Shown here: piece by piece, positions 61,201-64,000 of the stretch
How positions within the stretch are numbered: position 1 is the first letter of the stretch
How the letters are laid out: every line of letters begins with the position of its first letter
From: DATFVA01 sp963839165
GTDB taxonomy: Bacteria; Bacteroidota; Ignavibacteria; Ignavibacteriales; Ignavibacteriaceae
DNA: 64,000 bases
Direction of reading: 5' to 3'
Assembly (NCBI GenBank): GCA_963839165.1
Contig: CAWIUG010000036.1
Coordinates: 124,001 to 188,000, forward strand
Position numbers and translations under genes: made by a program
The notes under the pieces: generated by a model
Database searches by the model: none
What the model was told of the DNA's origin: nothing
Seen by the model: the letters and a program-made list of their open reading frames with translations, nothing else

Positions 61201-62157
61201 ATGAAATACTTTACTCAATTTTGTCTTCTTATCTTCATCCTTACTTTTTCGTTTAACTCCTTTGCTCAGGAAAAAGGAAAGTATACGATTGTAATTCATG
61301 GAGGCGCGGGAACTTTCGACAAATCATTTAACGATTCTCTGAAGGCTGATTATATGAGCTCTCTGAAAGAGGCACTCTCGATAGGTCAAAAAATTCTGGA
61401 GAACGGCGGGAACAGTATTGATGCTGTTGAGAAGGTTATCAGCTATTTTGAGAATGATCCTAAATTTAATGCCGGTAAAGGAGCTGTATTTACATCAGAA
61501 GGCACTCACGAGCTGGATGCTTCTATTATGAACGGTGCCGATCTCTCCTGCGGGGCGGTGGCAGGCGTAAAGCATATCAAACATCCCATATCACTTGCGC
61601 GGCTGGTGATGGAGAAAACTAAGCACGTGCTTCTTTGCGGTGAAGGCGCAGATGCTTTCGGGAAAGAGATGAACGTTGACTATGTTGATAATAATTATTT
61701 TGATACGCCAGCACGGCTTGAGCAGTTCGAAAAGATTAAGGGATCCAAACACGGCACTGTAGGCTGTGTGGCTCTGGATACGCACGGAAACCTGGCCGCG
61801 GCAACATCAACAGGAGGAACAGGTTATAAGATGCCGGGGCGTGTAGGCGACTCCCCCATTATCGGAGCCGGAACTTATGCTGATAATAATACCTGTGCGG
61901 TTTCCTGTACCGGCGAAGGAGAGCTTTTCATAAAGAACGACATAGCTTTTAATCTAAATGCCCTTATGGCTTATAAGGGTCTGCCCCTTAAAGATGCTGC
62001 TGACGAACTGATCTATAAACGCCTTAAGGAGAATACAGGAGGACTAATTGCTGTAGATAAGAGCGGCAATTTCACTATGCCGTTTAATACTAATGGAATG
62101 TTAAGGGGTGTCGCGAATTCGGAAGGTTTATTTGAGGTTGGAGTATGGAAAAAATAG
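61201..62157 (+). CDS. Isoaspartyl peptidase/L-asparaginase (plant-type, secreted)
   Basis: A 318-residue Ntn-hydrolase of the IaaA/asparaginase type 2 family with a signal peptide (FTQFCLLIFILTFSFNSFAQ) so probably periplasmic. Autocleaves before Thr186 (SKHGTVGCVAL) to expose the nucleophile. Also TIVIHGGAGT near residue 30 and TSTGGTGYKMPGRVGDSP. Degrades isoaspartyl dipeptides and/or asparagine. Start ATG 61201. Confidence 0.94.
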   Translation: MKYFTQFCLLIFILTFSFNSFAQEKGKYTIVIHGGAGTFDKSFNDSLKADYMSSLKEALSIGQKILENGGNSIDAVEKVISYFENDPKFNAGKGAVFTSEGTHELDASIMNGADLSCGAVAGVKHIKHPISLARLVMEKTKHVLLCGEGADAFGKEMNVDYVDNNYFDTPARLEQFEKIKGSKHGTVGCVALDTHGNLAAATSTGGTGYKMPGRVGDSPIIGAGTYADNNTCAVSCTGEGELFIKNDIAFNLNALMAYKGLPLKDAADELIYKRLKENTGGLIAVDKSGNFTMPFNTNGMLRGVANSEGLFEVGVWKK

Positions 62158-62202
62158 TCGGGACTTAATAGCTGAAATATAAATATTGAATAAAGGATGT
62201 TT

Positions 62203-62715
62203 ATGGAATTTCCAAAACAAGGTGAGTACGCAGATTACTATTCCCTTTATATAAACCAGATCCCTGATGATGATAATATAATCAAGGTGCTTGAAGATGG
62301 CAGGGAAAATATGCAGTCATTCATTAAGTCAATTCCCGAGGAAAAGGGAAATCATTCTTATGCCCCTGGTAAATGGAGCGTAAAAGAAGTATTGGGCCAT
62401 ATTGCGGATGTTGAACGGGTAATGGCATACAGGGCTATGTGTATCGCCAGGGGAGAGACAAAACCCCTTCCCGGCTTTGAACACGACGATTATGTTGCCT
62501 CAGCGGATTTTAACAGCCGTTCCCTCTCTTCTTTTGCGGAAGAGCTTTTTCATTTGCGCAATAGTAATATAGCTCTGTTTAAGAGTTTTAATGATGAATC
62601 ATTAATGAGATGGGGCAATGCAAGTAATCATGATGTAACAGTGAGGGCTTTGATGTTCATTATAGCAGGACATCAATTACACCATATGAGGATCCTGAAG
62701 GAGAGATACCTTTAG
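62203..62715 (+). CDS. DinB-like metalloprotein
   Basis: A 170-residue DinB_2 four-helix-bundle protein from ATG 62203 (AAAGGA upstream; ATG 62197 is also in frame). The metal His are in VLGHIADVERV and GHQLHHMRI, with the WSVKEVL motif. DinB family members act in thiol or stress reactions; this one is unassigned. Converges with waaA. Confidence 0.88.
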   Translation: MEFPKQGEYADYYSLYINQIPDDDNIIKVLEDGRENMQSFIKSIPEEKGNHSYAPGKWSVKEVLGHIADVERVMAYRAMCIARGETKPLPGFEHDDYVASADFNSRSLSSFAEELFHLRNSNIALFKSFNDESLMRWGNASNHDVTVRALMFIIAGHQLHHMRILKERYL

Positions 62716-62772
62716 TGAAAGGAAAGTCAGAATCGTGAGGGGTTCGACTGATTAAAGTTCTCAGGATTGTTT

Positions 62773-64000
62773 TTAATCCCTGATGACTTCATATATCTCT
62801 TTAAGTATTTTCTTTGTAGCCCCAAGGTTCTCCCTCACGTACTCTGCCGCAATCCTCCCCTTTTCTTTTCTTAACCCCTCATCCGAAAAGCAGGTCCTTA
62901 GCTGACGGTAAGCCTCCTTCTGGTTTTTTATCATAATACCGCCGCCGCGTCTTAATAACTCACGCGATTCCTGCGAGTTGTCAATCTTTGGTCCGAATAA
63001 AACAGGCACCCCGTAAACAGCGGCTTCAAGTACATTATGAATATTCTGCTTAAAGCTGCCTCCGACAAAAGCGAGATCACTGTATGCATATAAAGTCAGT
63101 AGGATACCTATAGAATCAACAATAATAATTCTTTCATCGTTGTAAGAGTTCAGATGAGAAAACCTTATGGATTTCATTGTAGTTGAGATCTCATTCTCAA
63201 TCCTTTCGAGATTGGTGATTGTAGGTTCGTGAGGAACGAGAATCATTACAACGCTGTTGTCATACTTTGCAAGTTTCATAAAAGCCGGCAGGATAATATT
63301 CTCATCCATATCCCAGGTGCTTCCGGCAACAAATATCTTCTTACCGCTTAACAGGTCTTTCTTTATTATATTTTTTTCTTTAGCAGCAAGACTTTTCTCA
63401 TATACCCTGTCAAACCTAGTATCTCCCACTGCAGTCAGTTTTTCCTCCGGTATCCTGAAGTCCTTAAACCCTTCAACATCATCATTAGAAACAGTTAGAA
63501 TCCTCGTTACATCACTGAACAATACTTTATGAAAATTCTTAATCACAGGCAGCTTACGGGGAGAATTCTCTTTCATTGTTGCGTCAACAATAAAACAGGG
63601 AATATTTCTCTTCTTCATTGCCCAGATATGATTGGGCCATATATCGTACCGCATCAGAACTGCAAGATCAGGACGAATGATAGAAATAAATGTTTCCGCA
63701 TAAACACTGCTGTCGAAAGGAAGATAGGAAACAAGGTCGGCATACGGATACCTACGCGAATTTTCATACCCTGAGGGAGAATAGAAGGTTATAAGGATAT
63801 TTATAGAATTGTCTTTTTTAAGTTCCTGTATTATGGGTTTAGCCTGTTCAAATTCCCCGAGTGAGGATGAATGAAACCAGATAAGCTTTTTAGATTTATT
63901 AAGGGAAGCAGCATTAAGTATCAGCTCTTCAAAGATCCTTTTCCTTCCCTTTATACCCCGCTTAATCTTGGAATTAAATAAGGCACCGAGCTGAAGGAAG
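62773..64000 (-). CDS. waaA: 3-deoxy-D-manno-octulosonic acid transferase (5' end cut by window edge)
   Basis: Kdo transferase (GT30) adding Kdo to lipid A from CMP-Kdo at the inner membrane. The frame remains open from 62773 to the right edge, so the N-terminal residues, including the membrane anchor, are missing. Visible: WFHSSSLGEFEQ (conserved HxxSxGE), SPSGYE, LMRYDIWPNH, PCFIVDAT, and DLAFVGGSFKQNIHNVLEAA plus GPKIDNSQE near the end. About 408 codons of a typical ~420 are present. Links to the GT9 gene as an LPS core function. Confidence 0.95.
   Translation of the reverse strand, partial: FLQLGALFNSKIKRGIKGRKRIFEELILNAASLNKSKKLIWFHSSSLGEFEQAKPIIQELKKDNSINILITFYSPSGYENSRRYPYADLVSYLPFDSSVYAETFISIIRPDLAVLMRYDIWPNHIWAMKKRNIPCFIVDATMKENSPRKLPVIKNFHKVLFSDVTRILTVSNDDVEGFKDFRIPEEKLTAVGDTRFDRVYEKSLAAKEKNIIKKDLLSGKKIFVAGSTWDMDENIILPAFMKLAKYDNSVVMILVPHEPTITNLERIENEISTTMKSIRFSHLNSYNDERIIIVDSIGILLTLYAYSDLAFVGGSFKQNIHNVLEAAVYGVPVLFGPKIDNSQESRELLRRGGGIMIKNQKEAYRQLRTCFSDEGLRKEKGRIAAEYVRENLGATKKILKEIYEVIRD

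Overview
The window looks like a chromosomal segment of a Gram-negative bacterium of the Ignavibacteria/Chlorobi side of the Bacteroidota. Evidence: two secreted proteases end in type IX secretion sorting domains of the SQNYPNPFN type. There is a giant propeller hybrid histidine kinase, Kdo transferase and family-9 glycosyltransferase genes for an LPS outer membrane, and the gene order efp-accB-accC. GC content is moderate. No phage, integrase, transposase or CRISPR array was seen, so this is mostly core genome with one striking accessory locus.

Layout: 1-4.8 kb holds uvrA (cut by the left edge), a YigZ-type protein, a MarR regulator and an O-methyltransferase. From 4.9 to 14.5 kb are lepA, lepB and a subtilisin-like T9SS protease, then a folate/nucleotide operon (folB-folK-deoxynucleoside kinase-small membrane protein-glycosyltransferase), pgeF and surE. 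Four genes here are frameshifted. From 14.4 to 24 kb are phzF, a VWA membrane protein, comF, argS, rsfS, panD, a RidA protein, mazG and phoH. From 24 to 34 kb are envelope LysM/lipoprotein genes, radC, a TPR-plus-binding-protein pair, guaA, gcvH, accC-accB-efp and tRNA-Arg(CCG). From 34 to 38.3 kb are a lone receiver-domain regulator, two beta-barrel proteins and a PHP hydrolase.

The standout is 38.6-48.0 kb, minus strand. A five-helix membrane protein with two H-x13-H pairs (diheme b type) is followed by a TPR protein and a membrane-anchored Fe-S/flavin NAD(P) oxidoreductase. Next come a 20-heme c-type cytochrome, a 43-heme c-type cytochrome built from ~220-residue nine-heme repeats, and a beta-barrel outer-membrane protein. 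Together these would give an uninterrupted electron path from quinol or NAD(P)H, across the periplasm, to the cell surface: a candidate porin-cytochrome-like extracellular electron-transfer system with 63 CxxCH sites. Copies of a GGGGTT-palindrome repeat family lie at its edge and inside it.

From 48 to 64 kb are dapF, a cation exporter, a gingipain-type C25 protease (T9SS), the propeller hybrid kinase, a Nudix protein, isoaspartyl peptidase, a DinB protein and waaA (cut by the right edge).

Two further points deserve attention. radC and folK have no ATG/GTG/TTG start and appear to begin at ATT behind good ribosome-binding sites. Several intergenic perfect inverted repeats look like operators. 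All functions are inferred from motifs and family knowledge; no database search was run.
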